In this document: positions 1 through 5,500 of the stretch, piece by piece
How positions within the stretch are numbered: the stretch's first letter is position 1
Layout of the letters: the number at the start of each line of letters is the position of its first letter
NCBI GenBank assembly: GCA_026417675.1
Contig: JAOACV010000199.1
Coordinates: forward strand, 1-5,500
From: Verrucomicrobiia bacterium
GTDB lineage: Bacteria > Verrucomicrobiota > Verrucomicrobiia > CAIQCK01
DNA length: 5,500 nt
Reading direction: 5' to 3'
Translations under genes and position numbers: made by a program
Notes under the pieces: model-generated
What the model saw: only the letters and a program-made list of their open reading frames with translations
What the model was told of the DNA's origin: nothing
Database searches by the model: none

Positions 1-3000
1 CTGACGGTCGCCCACGATCAGCTCGCCCGTGGTGTAGAGCAAGCCGTCATACCAGTATTTATCCGGGGCCAGGCTGGGGAGATCGAGATAGCTGAAGTTG
101 CCGGAACTGGCGCTGAAGTCAAAAAGGTCGAACCGGTCGCCGACCTGCGGGTCAAAGCCGGCGTCCAATGTCGCCTGCAACGCGCCCCCGAACACCAGCG
201 TGCCGAGGATGTCAATCTGATCGTAAAGCGAGGGGTCTGTGCCGGCCAGTTCCATCAACACCAACGCGGTGCTCAACAGCGTCAGGTTGTTGTCGCCGGT
301 GATGACGCCGACGGAATCACCGGGGGAAATCGTGCCGGCGTTGATGATCGTGCCCGAAATGGCGCCGGTGCCCGTGAGCATGGCGTTGGTGTTGATGAAA
401 AGCCCGTTGGCGAAGGAGTGCGTGCCGCCGTTGAGGTGCATCGTGGCGAAGTCGAGACCGTTGCCGACGCGGAATTGCGAGCCGTTGTTGATGCGGGTGC
501 CGGAGGTGTCCAGCGTGCCGGCGTAAAAGTCCACCACGCTGTTGGCACCGTTGGTCGCGTAGAGGCGATCCACCGTGACGTTGCCGCCGTTGAGCGCGAG
601 GATGCCTCGGCGGATGTCCAGCGCGCCGCCGCCCGCCGCGTTGGTCGCAAAAAGGTCGCCGCTCAGCACGCTGATCTGGTTGCTGATGGCGCCGGCGAAG
701 GCCCCGATGACGATGTTGGACGCGGACACAACGGCCCCGTCGTCAATGGTCAGCCGGTTGTAGGCGCCGGTGGAACCGACGATCAGCGAGTTGTTGTTCT
801 GCCATAACGATCCCGCGCCGGTGACGTAAACCCGGTTCTGCGACGCGGCGGCCGAATTGCCGATGACGCCGATGGCGTCGTTGAGCACGCCGGCGTTGGT
901 AATGATCAGTGCGTTAAACATGCTGTCGGTGCCGACCATGTAGGTTCCTGGCGCGTTCACCACGATACCATCAATGATGTTGGTCGTCACCGGCGTGTCG
1001 TCGTCGGTGATAGTCAGCGTGTAAACCGTCGTGGCACCCAACGTCGCGTTGGTGGGCGTGCCCATGGTCAGCACCACCGTCTCCCCCCATTCGGGGATGG
1101 AATCGGTCAGGATTTGGACGAAGGTGTTGGTGCCGACGGCGGCGCCTGCGGGGATCGTGATGACGTTGGTGGACGGAGTCAGGAAATAGTCCACCCCCAG
1201 CGTCGCCGTGCCCCCGATGGTGAACGGGATCGTGATCGTTTCCCCCGCAGGGGCCGACAGGTTGACACGAACCTGCACCCACCCGCTCTCGACGGCGCTT
1301 TGTTCCGAAGACACGGCAAAGGAGACCACGGGCGTGACGATTTGGTTGATGGCTCCCAGCGCGTCTATCAAGCCCCATCCGTAGGTGTTGTCGTAGCCGG
1401 GTGACCCCTTGTCTATCGCGCTGGCAGCCAGCGCATCGCGAATCTCCTGCGGCGTGGAAAGAGGCCGGCGATCCAGCAGCAACGCGCAAATCCCCGCCAC
1501 GTGCGCCGCCGAAGCCGATGTGCCGAAAAATGGGTTCTGGAATCCGCCTGCGCCGGTGATGGCTACGCCGTCCAAGCCGGTGATGAATGGGGTCTGACGG
1601 ATTTCCGGGTTGAAGACGCCGTTGGTATCGAACGTGATCGTCGAAGGCCCGCAGGAGGAATAGGGGGCAATCACATTCAGACCGACATTGGTCGCATTGA
1701 TCGTGCCGCAGGAAATCACCTCAGACACAGCCGCCGGCCCAAAGATGCTGTCAGCAGCGACGAAGTTTCCGTCCGTTATTTCAATCTGCGCGTTGTTGGG
1801 CGAATAAGCAAACAACTCCAGCGTTTTCGCGACTCCCGCCACGCGCTTGACGTAGACGCGCACGGTTCTGCCCGAGCCCGTGTTGTTGGTCCAAGGTGGG
1901 AGAGATTCCACCGGGTTATCCGTGCCAGCTTGACGCTCGATGCTTTGGCTGATGATGTTGCCGGTCAGGGGATCAATGAGATAGAGGTCGTAGTCGTTGG
2001 CTGAAGCGCCAAAAGGGTCGTCCCATTGCAGAGTGACTCGCAGAGTCCCATTAGTCGGCACATAAATATCGAGTCCCGTATCCACACCCGCCCCGACCTT
2101 GAAGTTGTGCCAGCCGAAGCCAGCATCTGTGAAAAGCTTCTGATGATGCCGTCTGGCGTAGTTGCCTGCGGCGCTCACAAAGACCCGTCCGCGATTGACG
2201 ACCGCATCGCGCGCAGCCTGGGCAATCGTCCCGTCCGCGAAGAAAGGTTGATCAAGAAAAAAGTCCCGATTGTTGCAGATGATATGGCAGTTGACGTTGG
2301 TCGCCATCCATTGGATTGCGGCCACCATCTGCGCCGAGGTGGTCGGCCCTGCGAAGAAAAACTGCACGCCGGGAGCCATGTCATAGATGATCTCGCACAT
2401 GGCCGTGCCCTCGTTGCCTGATCCACCAACTCCTGGCATGATCGCGATGCCCGACAGGGGCAAATCAAAGGTGTTGGTGGAAGTTGTCCAGTTAGAGACG
2501 CCATCGGAGATCACGCCGACGCGTATTCCAGCGCCAGTCCAAGGGCCGGGTGGGCCCAATTGCCTCACCAAATTCGCCCTCAACAATGCGTCTCCCTGCG
2601 TCGTGACGCTGCCCGCGTTACAAATGCCATAGTCGGGCAGATCAATCCGTGCCACGAAATCCAGCGCCGCCGCAGCCAGAATCTGGTCGTGAGGCAGCCA
2701 GCCTTCAATCACCTTCATGCTCGGCACCATGAGCACGTCCCGCATTCCCAGCGCCTTCAACTGAGTCACGTTGGAATCAGCAACGGTTTTGGTGCGCACA
2801 TAGACCTGGATGGCGCCGTCCGCGGCCACCTGGCAAAAGTTCGGCACGGACATGCCTTGCAGCTTCCAGAGTTGGCGGTTCGACCCTACCGCCGCCTGGC
2901 GCGCCTGGGCTTGCTTGGTCACATTCGCGCGCAAGTCGTCGAGCTTCTTGCTTAGCTTGCTCAATGGTCCGGTCAGGGGACGTTTGGCCTTCTCGACCTC

Positions 3001-3159
3001 CGCGTTCCGAACCGCCGCTTGGAAGTTGTTTGCCGCCGTGGATGAGAGGCTGAGGGTTTGATTCAACGGCGCCGTGGTGGCCGCGCTCGCGTGCTGAAGC
3101 ACGGCGCACAGGCAGAGGGCGGCTGCCGCCAGACAAGATTGGGCTGCTGAAACTCTCAC
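1..3159 (-). CDS. Secreted S8/S53-like subtilisin-fold peptidase with Calx-beta and T5SS/PEP-CTERM-type repeat regions (3' end outside window)
   Basis: This is probably an exported, surface-associated serine peptidase. The frame is open for 1053 codons with no stop before the left edge. Residues 1-26 form a signal peptide with an Ala-Ser-Ala cleavage site. Residues 34-93 are a Lys/Arg-rich helical linker. Residues about 95-200 resemble a propeptide (QVYVRTK; later VTTQGDALLRANLVRQL). The catalytic domain spans about 205-600, with ISDG (D219), NEGTAMCEIIYDMAPG (E250, E256, D260), SAAGN (N333), YSSCGPS and GTSASAAHVAG (S548). A beta-sandwich insertion lies at about 350-460. A Calx-beta domain follows at about 607-722, then beta-rich repeats. 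The canonical HGTH histidine motif is missing. The GTG start is chosen because AAAGGG sits 7 nt upstream and the signal peptide begins there; an in-frame ATG at 3282 would add 41 residues with no exported character. The gene is divergent from resB. A PEP-CTERM or autotransporter end is expected beyond the edge but is not visible. The family call is firm; substrate and activity are unknown. Confidence 0.9.
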   Translation of the reverse strand, partial: MRVSAAQSCLAAAALCLCAVLQHASAATTAPLNQTLSLSSTAANNFQAAVRNAEVEKAKRPLTGPLSKLSKKLDDLRANVTKQAQARQAAVGSNRQLWKLQGMSVPNFCQVAADGAIQVYVRTKTVADSNVTQLKALGMRDVLMVPSMKVIEGWLPHDQILAAAALDFVARIDLPDYGICNAGSVTTQGDALLRANLVRQLGPPGPWTGAGIRVGVISDGVSNWTTSTNTFDLPLSGIAIMPGVGGSGNEGTAMCEIIYDMAPGVQFFFAGPTTSAQMVAAIQWMATNVNCHIICNNRDFFLDQPFFADGTIAQAARDAVVNRGRVFVSAAGNYARRHHQKLFTDAGFGWHNFKVGAGVDTGLDIYVPTNGTLRVTLQWDDPFGASANDYDLYLIDPLTGNIISQSIERQAGTDNPVESLPPWTNNTGSGRTVRVYVKRVAGVAKTLELFAYSPNNAQIEITDGNFVAADSIFGPAAVSEVISCGTINATNVGLNVIAPYSSCGPSTITFDTNGVFNPEIRQTPFITGLDGVAITGAGGFQNPFFGTSASAAHVAGICALLLDRRPLSTPQEIRDALAASAIDKGSPGYDNTYGWGLIDALGAINQIVTPVVSFAVSSEQSAVESGWVQVRVNLSAPAGETITIPFTIGGTATLGVDYFLTPSTNVITIPAGAAVGTNTFVQILTDSIPEWGETVVLTMGTPTNATLGATTVYTLTITDDDTPVTTNIIDGIVVNAPGTYMVGTDSMFNALIITNAGVLNDAIGVIGNSAAASQNRVYVTGAGSLWQNNNSLIVGSTGAYNRLTIDDGAVVSASNIVIGAFAGAISNQISVLSGDLFATNAAGGGALDIRRGILALNGGNVTVDRLYATNGANSVVDFYAGTLDTSGTRINNGSQFRVGNGLDFATMHLNGGTHSFANGLFINTNAMLTGTGAISGTIINAGTISPGDSVGVITGDNNLTLLSTALVLMELAGTDPSLYDQIDILGTLVFGGALQATLDAGFDPQVGDRFDLFDFSASSGNFSYLDLPSLAPDKYWYDGLLYTTGELIVGDRQ
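232..843 (-). other. T5SS/PEP-CTERM-associated repeat and beta-helix-like region of the peptidase
   Basis: Residues about 773-976 are rich in Gly, Asn, Thr and Val with short beta strands. The best unit starts at residue 777 with VYVTGAGSLWQNNNSLIVGS, continues into GAYNRLTIDDGAVVSA and ends SNIVIG. This matches, from memory, the T5SS/PEP-CTERM-associated repeat model (GxGSxW...L.VG..G.G.LtI..GG.V). Later stretches (LALNGGNV, MHLNGGTHSFANG, GTISPGD) resemble autotransporter-type passenger repeats. The rest of the frame, down to position 1, reads like the end segment that precedes a PEP-CTERM anchor (YDQIDILGTLVFGGALQ, VGDRFDLFD). Such regions usually lie outside the cell as stalks. Only one unit fits the repeat model well. 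Confidence 0.65.
994..1341 (-). other. Calx-beta domain of the peptidase
   Basis: Residues about 607-722 follow directly after the catalytic domain. The region has the usual Calx-beta progression: VSFAVSSEQSAVESGW, then VRVNLSAPAGETITIPFTI, GGTATLGVDY, an ITIPAGA strand, a TFVQILTDSIPEWGETVVLTM stretch and the terminal TLTITDDD. The Asp-rich end and the acidic turn at D-S-I-P-E-W-G-E are the known calcium-binding positions of this fold. In secreted bacterial proteins such domains usually serve as extracellular spacer or adhesion modules, which is the role inferred here. Confidence 0.8.
1360..2547 (-). other. Catalytic domain of the peptidase, S53-like variant of the subtilisin fold
   Basis: This covers residues about 205-600 of the minus-strand peptidase. 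The order of motifs is that of S8 peptidases: GIRVGVISDG with candidate catalytic D219, SAAGN with oxyanion N333, and GTSASAAHVAG with nucleophile S548, followed by a final helix and the closing GYDNTYGWGLIDA segment. Between D219 and N333 the expected HGTHVAG is replaced by a helix starting NEGTAMCEIIYD. In sedolisins (S53) the general base is a Glu on this helix, so E250 or E256 is the likely counterpart; which one is an inference. Residues about 350-460 between N333 and S548 form an insertion with a WDDPFGASANDYDLY stretch, typical of the beta-sandwich insert or PPC-like domains of large bacterial subtilases. Confidence 0.8.
3082..3159 (-). other. Signal peptide of the peptidase
   Basis: Residues 1-26 begin with a short n-region carrying Arg2, followed by a hydrophobic Ala/Leu/Cys core (residues 9-21) and an Ala-Ser-Ala site at 24-26, so cleavage is predicted before Ala27. 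This supports Sec export and the GTG start. No lipobox is evident, because Cys16 and Cys18 lie inside the hydrophobic core. Confidence 0.75.
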
Positions 3160-3166
3160 GGGAAAA

Positions 3167-3172
3167 CCCTTT
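3167..3172 (-). promoter_or_regulatory. Ribosome binding site of the peptidase gene
   Basis: AAAGGG on the minus strand lies 7 nt before the GTG at 3159. It decides this start over the in-frame ATG at 3282. Confidence 0.55.
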
Positions 3173-3322
3173 GCGTTCTTCTGTTGAAGCGTCTCGGCAT
3201 GGGGACGAAAGCCTTCACGATGCGCCCGACAGACGCGCCCAAACGCCCGCGCATTCACCGCAGGAAACGTGTCGTGGCACATTAGGTTCACTTTCCCGAA
3301 CTGCTCGGCACTTCATCGTTGG

Positions 3323-3350
3323 TTGCTGCACACTGGCACAATGCTACGAT
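3323..3350 (+). promoter_or_regulatory. Candidate extended -10 promoter for resB-ccsA
   Basis: TTGCTG at 3323-3328 and TACGAT at 3345-3350 are separated by 16 nt. TG at 3342-3343 lies one base before the hexamer, giving the extended -10 form TGCTACGAT. Transcription would begin near 3357, leaving a leader of about 100 nt before the resB ATG. This is a pattern match by eye to the housekeeping sigma consensus and is unproven. Confidence 0.4.
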
Positions 3351-3458
3351 AACAGACTGCCCGCCGCCACTGGCTCGGTCAAGCTCAAATCCCGCCGCCG
3401 TCCGCGCCCGGCTTTTCGTTTTGCAAAGCCCGGCCAATCGTCTATTGTCCCGTGCTCC

Positions 3459-5273
3459 ATGAACGGCTGGCTCGCCTCACTCGCGCGCCTCTGCGGCTCG
3501 CTCAAAACCACCGTCGTCACGCTCACCGCGCTGGCGGTCGTGCTGGCTTGGGGCACCCTCTACGAATCGCGCCACGGCACCGCTGCAGCCCAGCATGACA
3601 TCTATCAGGCGTGGTGGTTCACCGTTCTGTTGGGCGTTCTCGGCCTCAACCTCGCGATCGCCGCGCTGCTGCGCTGGCCGTGGAAACGTTCCCAGACCGG
3701 CTTCGTCGTCACCCACGCGGGGATCATCATCTTGCTGCTCGGCGCGATGCTCGGCTTCCAGTTCGGCGTGGACGGCCACATCACGCTGCGCGAGGGCGAG
3801 AGCGCCGACCACGTCGTTTTCGAGCAGGAGACCGTTCGTGTCACCACGCCGGAGGGCAAGGTGCTGCGATCTATCACGCTCGACCCGGAGCGCCGCCCGC
3901 TGCCACCCGAAGGCCGGCGCTATCGGCTCGGCGACGGTCTGGCATTGGAAATCCAGCAGGTCCACCCAAACGTCCGCGAGATGCTGGTCATCGAAGGCGG
4001 CGGTGTCCGACCCAACCCCGCCGTCCGCGTGCGCCTGCAAAGCGCCATGGGCGGTGGCGCGACCATTCAAGAGTGGTTGTTGCCGCGCGATCCCCGCCGC
4101 GCCGCGGTGAGCTTGATGGGGATGGTCGAACTCCAGGCGATCGAGGCCGCCAGCGATGCGGAACTGGCCGCGTTGACTATGCCCCCTGGAGATGCCGCGC
4201 CCTCGGGCAAGGGAGTCATTCACATTGACGTGGCGGGAAAACATTTCGACCTGAGCGTGGCCGAGGTTGCCGGCAAAATCACGCCGCTCGGCGACACGGG
4301 ATTTAGCGCCGAAGTGAAAGCCTATTTTGCCGACTTCCGATGGGACAACGAACAAAGAAACCCCGTCTCCGTCAGTGATGCGCCGAACACCCCCGCCGTG
4401 TTGCTCCGCATAACCGGCCCGAACACGGAAACCACCTCGTTCCTCTTCGCCGATCATCCCGACATGAGCATCGTCCACGGTGCGAAAAAGGAGTCGCAGG
4501 ACGTGAAGAGCGTTTATCGCTTCCCGCGGCCGCCGCGCGCTTCGCAAATCGCTGTCGTGATCGGCCCCGGCGCAAGGTTGCATTACATCGTTCGCGGCGG
4601 CAGGGCACCTTTTAAGACCGGCCCGCTGACAGTGCAAACCGCCGTCGAGACAGGGATCGCCGACTGGAGGCTGGAGGTGGTCCACTGGGTGCCAGACGCC
4701 ACCACCCGCACAGAGTTGCAACCGCAGCCGATTGACCCCGCTGACACGCGACGATTCCCCGCGTTGCGCGTCGCGCTGCGCCAAGGCGGCCAGTCTTCGC
4801 CAGCGACCTGGGTGCGATGGAATTCACCCGCGCCGCTGAGCGCCGGCGACGCGCGCGTAATCGTCGGCTACGGCTGGCGGACGCATCCGCTGGGGTTCAC
4901 GGTGCGGCTGAAAAAGTTTGAAGCCAAACGCTACGAAGGCAGCGACATGCCGGCGGACTTTCGCAGCCACATCGTCATCGAAGACAACCGGCGCGGCATC
5001 ACCCGCGAGCACGAGGTGTGGATGAACAACCCGGCGGTCTATCCGCCCGGCTGGCTCGGCACGCGCGGCTTCAAATTCTCCCAATCCAGCTATCGCGAGG
5101 GTCGCGAGGGCGAGCCGAACGAATCCACCCTCGGCGTGATGTGGGACCCCGGCTGGCCGTTGAAGTTCATCGGTTTCTGGACCATCTGCGCCGGCATCTT
5201 CATCATGTATTACATGAAAACCTATTTCTTCGGGCTGAGGCCCCGATCCGGCGGCGCGCCGAAGGAGACTTGA
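3459..5273 (+). CDS. resB: ResB/CcsB-family cytochrome c biogenesis protein
   Basis: This is one half of the system II (Ccs) cytochrome c synthase. With CcsA it moves heme across the cytoplasmic membrane and attaches it to CxxCH motifs of apocytochromes. The protein has 604 residues. Membrane segments lie at about 17-35, 52-71, 82-103 and, near the C-terminus, 569-586. Between the third and fourth is an exported domain of about 465 residues, the large periplasmic domain typical of ResB. Family signatures are LAWGTLYE at the end of segment 1, YQAWWF before segment 2, THAGIIILLLG in segment 3, and MWDPGWPLKFIG before the last segment. His86 in segment 3 is the likely transmembrane heme ligand by position. 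The ATG at 3459 is chosen because segment 1 then follows a short Arg/Lys N-terminus, as in homologues; no clear Shine-Dalgarno precedes it. The ATG at 3171 would add 96 implausible residues. It is followed 7 bp later by ccsA. Confidence 0.9.
   Translation: MNGWLASLARLCGSLKTTVVTLTALAVVLAWGTLYESRHGTAAAQHDIYQAWWFTVLLGVLGLNLAIAALLRWPWKRSQTGFVVTHAGIIILLLGAMLGFQFGVDGHITLREGESADHVVFEQETVRVTTPEGKVLRSITLDPERRPLPPEGRRYRLGDGLALEIQQVHPNVREMLVIEGGGVRPNPAVRVRLQSAMGGGATIQEWLLPRDPRRAAVSLMGMVELQAIEAASDAELAALTMPPGDAAPSGKGVIHIDVAGKHFDLSVAEVAGKITPLGDTGFSAEVKAYFADFRWDNEQRNPVSVSDAPNTPAVLLRITGPNTETTSFLFADHPDMSIVHGAKKESQDVKSVYRFPRPPRASQIAVVIGPGARLHYIVRGGRAPFKTGPLTVQTAVETGIADWRLEVVHWVPDATTRTELQPQPIDPADTRRFPALRVALRQGGQSSPATWVRWNSPAPLSAGDARVIVGYGWRTHPLGFTVRLKKFEAKRYEGSDMPADFRSHIVIEDNRRGITREHEVWMNNPAVYPPGWLGTRGFKFSQSSYREGREGEPNESTLGVMWDPGWPLKFIGFWTICAGIFIMYYMKTYFFGLRPRSGGAPKET
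5262..5267 (+). promoter_or_regulatory. Ribosome binding site of ccsA
   Basis: AAGGAG lies within the last codons of resB, 13 nt before the ccsA ATG. The spacing is longer than the optimum, but no other purine tract or start codon fits better. Placement inside resB suggests coupled translation of the two genes. Confidence 0.5.
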
Positions 5274-5280
5274 GACACCA

Positions 5281-5500
5281 ATGAGGCATGGACTGACGGC
5301 AATCATCCTTGGCATGGCGGCGGCAACCGCCGTTGCGCAAACCGAGTTGGATTTCACGGCATTCGGACGGCTGGCCATTCAGGAGGGCGGGCGCAAGAAG
5401 CCGTTCGACACGTTCGCGCGCGAGACGATGCAAAGGATCACCGGCAAGGTCTATTTCAACGACCGCGACCCGATTGACGCGCTGCTCTCGGTGGCGTCTG
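5281..5500 (+). CDS. ccsA: Cytochrome c biogenesis protein CcsA, N-terminal part (3' end outside window)
   Basis: Only the first 73 codons are present. CcsA is the heme-handling partner of ResB, with a WWD-type heme site in its membrane domain, which lies beyond the edge. What is visible is a signal-peptide-like start (residues 1-19, hydrophobic from 5 to 18, ending AVAQ) and then the sequence GRLAIQEGGRKKPFDTFARE at residues 29-48, followed by TMQRITGK. The pattern of a GGR-x-KP-hD-x-FARE box after a short leader is what I know from the N-terminal exported domain of long CcsA proteins in Bacteroidota and PVC bacteria. AAGGAG at 5262-5267, inside the end of resB, is the probable ribosome binding site, with a rather long spacer of 13 nt. 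The 7-bp gap to resB implies co-transcription. The call rests on the N-terminal motif plus the resB neighbour. Confidence 0.82.
   Translation, partial: MRHGLTAIILGMAAATAVAQTELDFTAFGRLAIQEGGRKKPFDTFARETMQRITGKVYFNDRDPIDALLSVAS

Larger units (their letters stand above)
3160..3458. other. Divergent intergenic region between the peptidase gene and resB
   Basis: This 299-bp region separates the two divergent genes and should hold the promoters for both. Toward resB a candidate promoter is visible at 3323-3350. Toward the peptidase I found no convincing -35/-10 pair. The frame of resB is open upstream to an ATG at 3171, but that 96-residue extension is Arg/Ser/Pro-rich, lacks membrane or domain character and would overlap the peptidase translation start signal, so it is taken as non-coding. 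A 28-codon ORF at 3199-3285 (+) lies here; its status is uncertain. No terminator is apparent. Confidence 0.6.

Noticed and set aside
239..2955. Several plus-strand frames of 80-170 codons between 239 and 2955
   Set aside because: They are shadows of the continuous minus-strand peptidase frame; none shows a recognisable domain, and the minus-strand reading has clear family motifs throughout.
2777..3136. 119-codon minus-strand frame starting MSGGSRPL
   Set aside because: It overlaps the start of the peptidase in another frame, whereas the peptidase frame shows a signal peptide and continues into the catalytic domain.
3334..3348. Possible sigma-54 promoter starting with TGGCAC
   Set aside because: The -24 half TGGCAC is present at 3334-3339, but the required GC of the -12 element at the right spacing reads CG, so the match is incomplete.
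3595..4228. Two plus-strand frames (171 and 205 codons) overlapping resB
   Set aside because: Both are out-of-frame readings of resB with Arg/Ala/Ser-rich composition and no membrane segments.
3477..4784. 435-codon open frame on the minus strand opposite resB
   Set aside because: It is antisense to a clearly recognised ResB gene, has His/Arg/Gln-rich composition without domain motifs, and is explained by the GC-rich codon pattern of resB.

Overview
The window looks like a stretch of chromosome from a GC-rich Gram-negative bacterium, most likely of the Verrucomicrobiota (Pedosphaera/Limisphaera-like) or a neighbouring PVC lineage. This rests on the protein types, not on any marker gene: a huge secreted peptidase ending in autotransporter/PEP-CTERM-type repeats, next to a ResB-CcsA (system II) cytochrome c biogenesis pair whose CcsA carries an extra N-terminal exported domain. 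The phylum call is an inference.

Layout. Positions 1-3159, minus strand: one uninterrupted reading frame of 1053 codons that runs off the left edge with no stop. I read it codon by codon and found no frameshift or internal stop. It encodes a secreted subtilisin-fold peptidase: signal peptide, charged helical linker, propeptide-like region, catalytic domain with an inserted beta-sandwich, Calx-beta domain, a T5SS/PEP-CTERM-type repeat region, and the beginning of a C-terminal module. Positions 3160-3458: divergent intergenic region with a candidate extended -10 promoter pointing right. Positions 3459-5273, plus strand: ResB-family protein, 604 aa. Positions 5281-5500, plus strand: the first 73 codons of CcsA, cut by the right edge.

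The two plus-strand genes are 7 bp apart and almost certainly form an operon. Their products would together carry heme across the cytoplasmic membrane and attach it to apocytochromes c. The peptidase gene is transcribed divergently and has no evident functional link to them.

The most notable point is the active site of the peptidase. The subtilisin Ser motif (GTS-x-S-A-A-H), the first Asp (ISDG) and the oxyanion Asn (SAAGN) are all present, but the canonical HGTHVAG histidine motif is absent. A Glu-containing helix (NEGTAMCEIIYD) stands in its place, as in S53-like (sedolisin-type) members of the superfamily. I saw no tRNA, rRNA, CRISPR array, insertion sequence or clear terminator.
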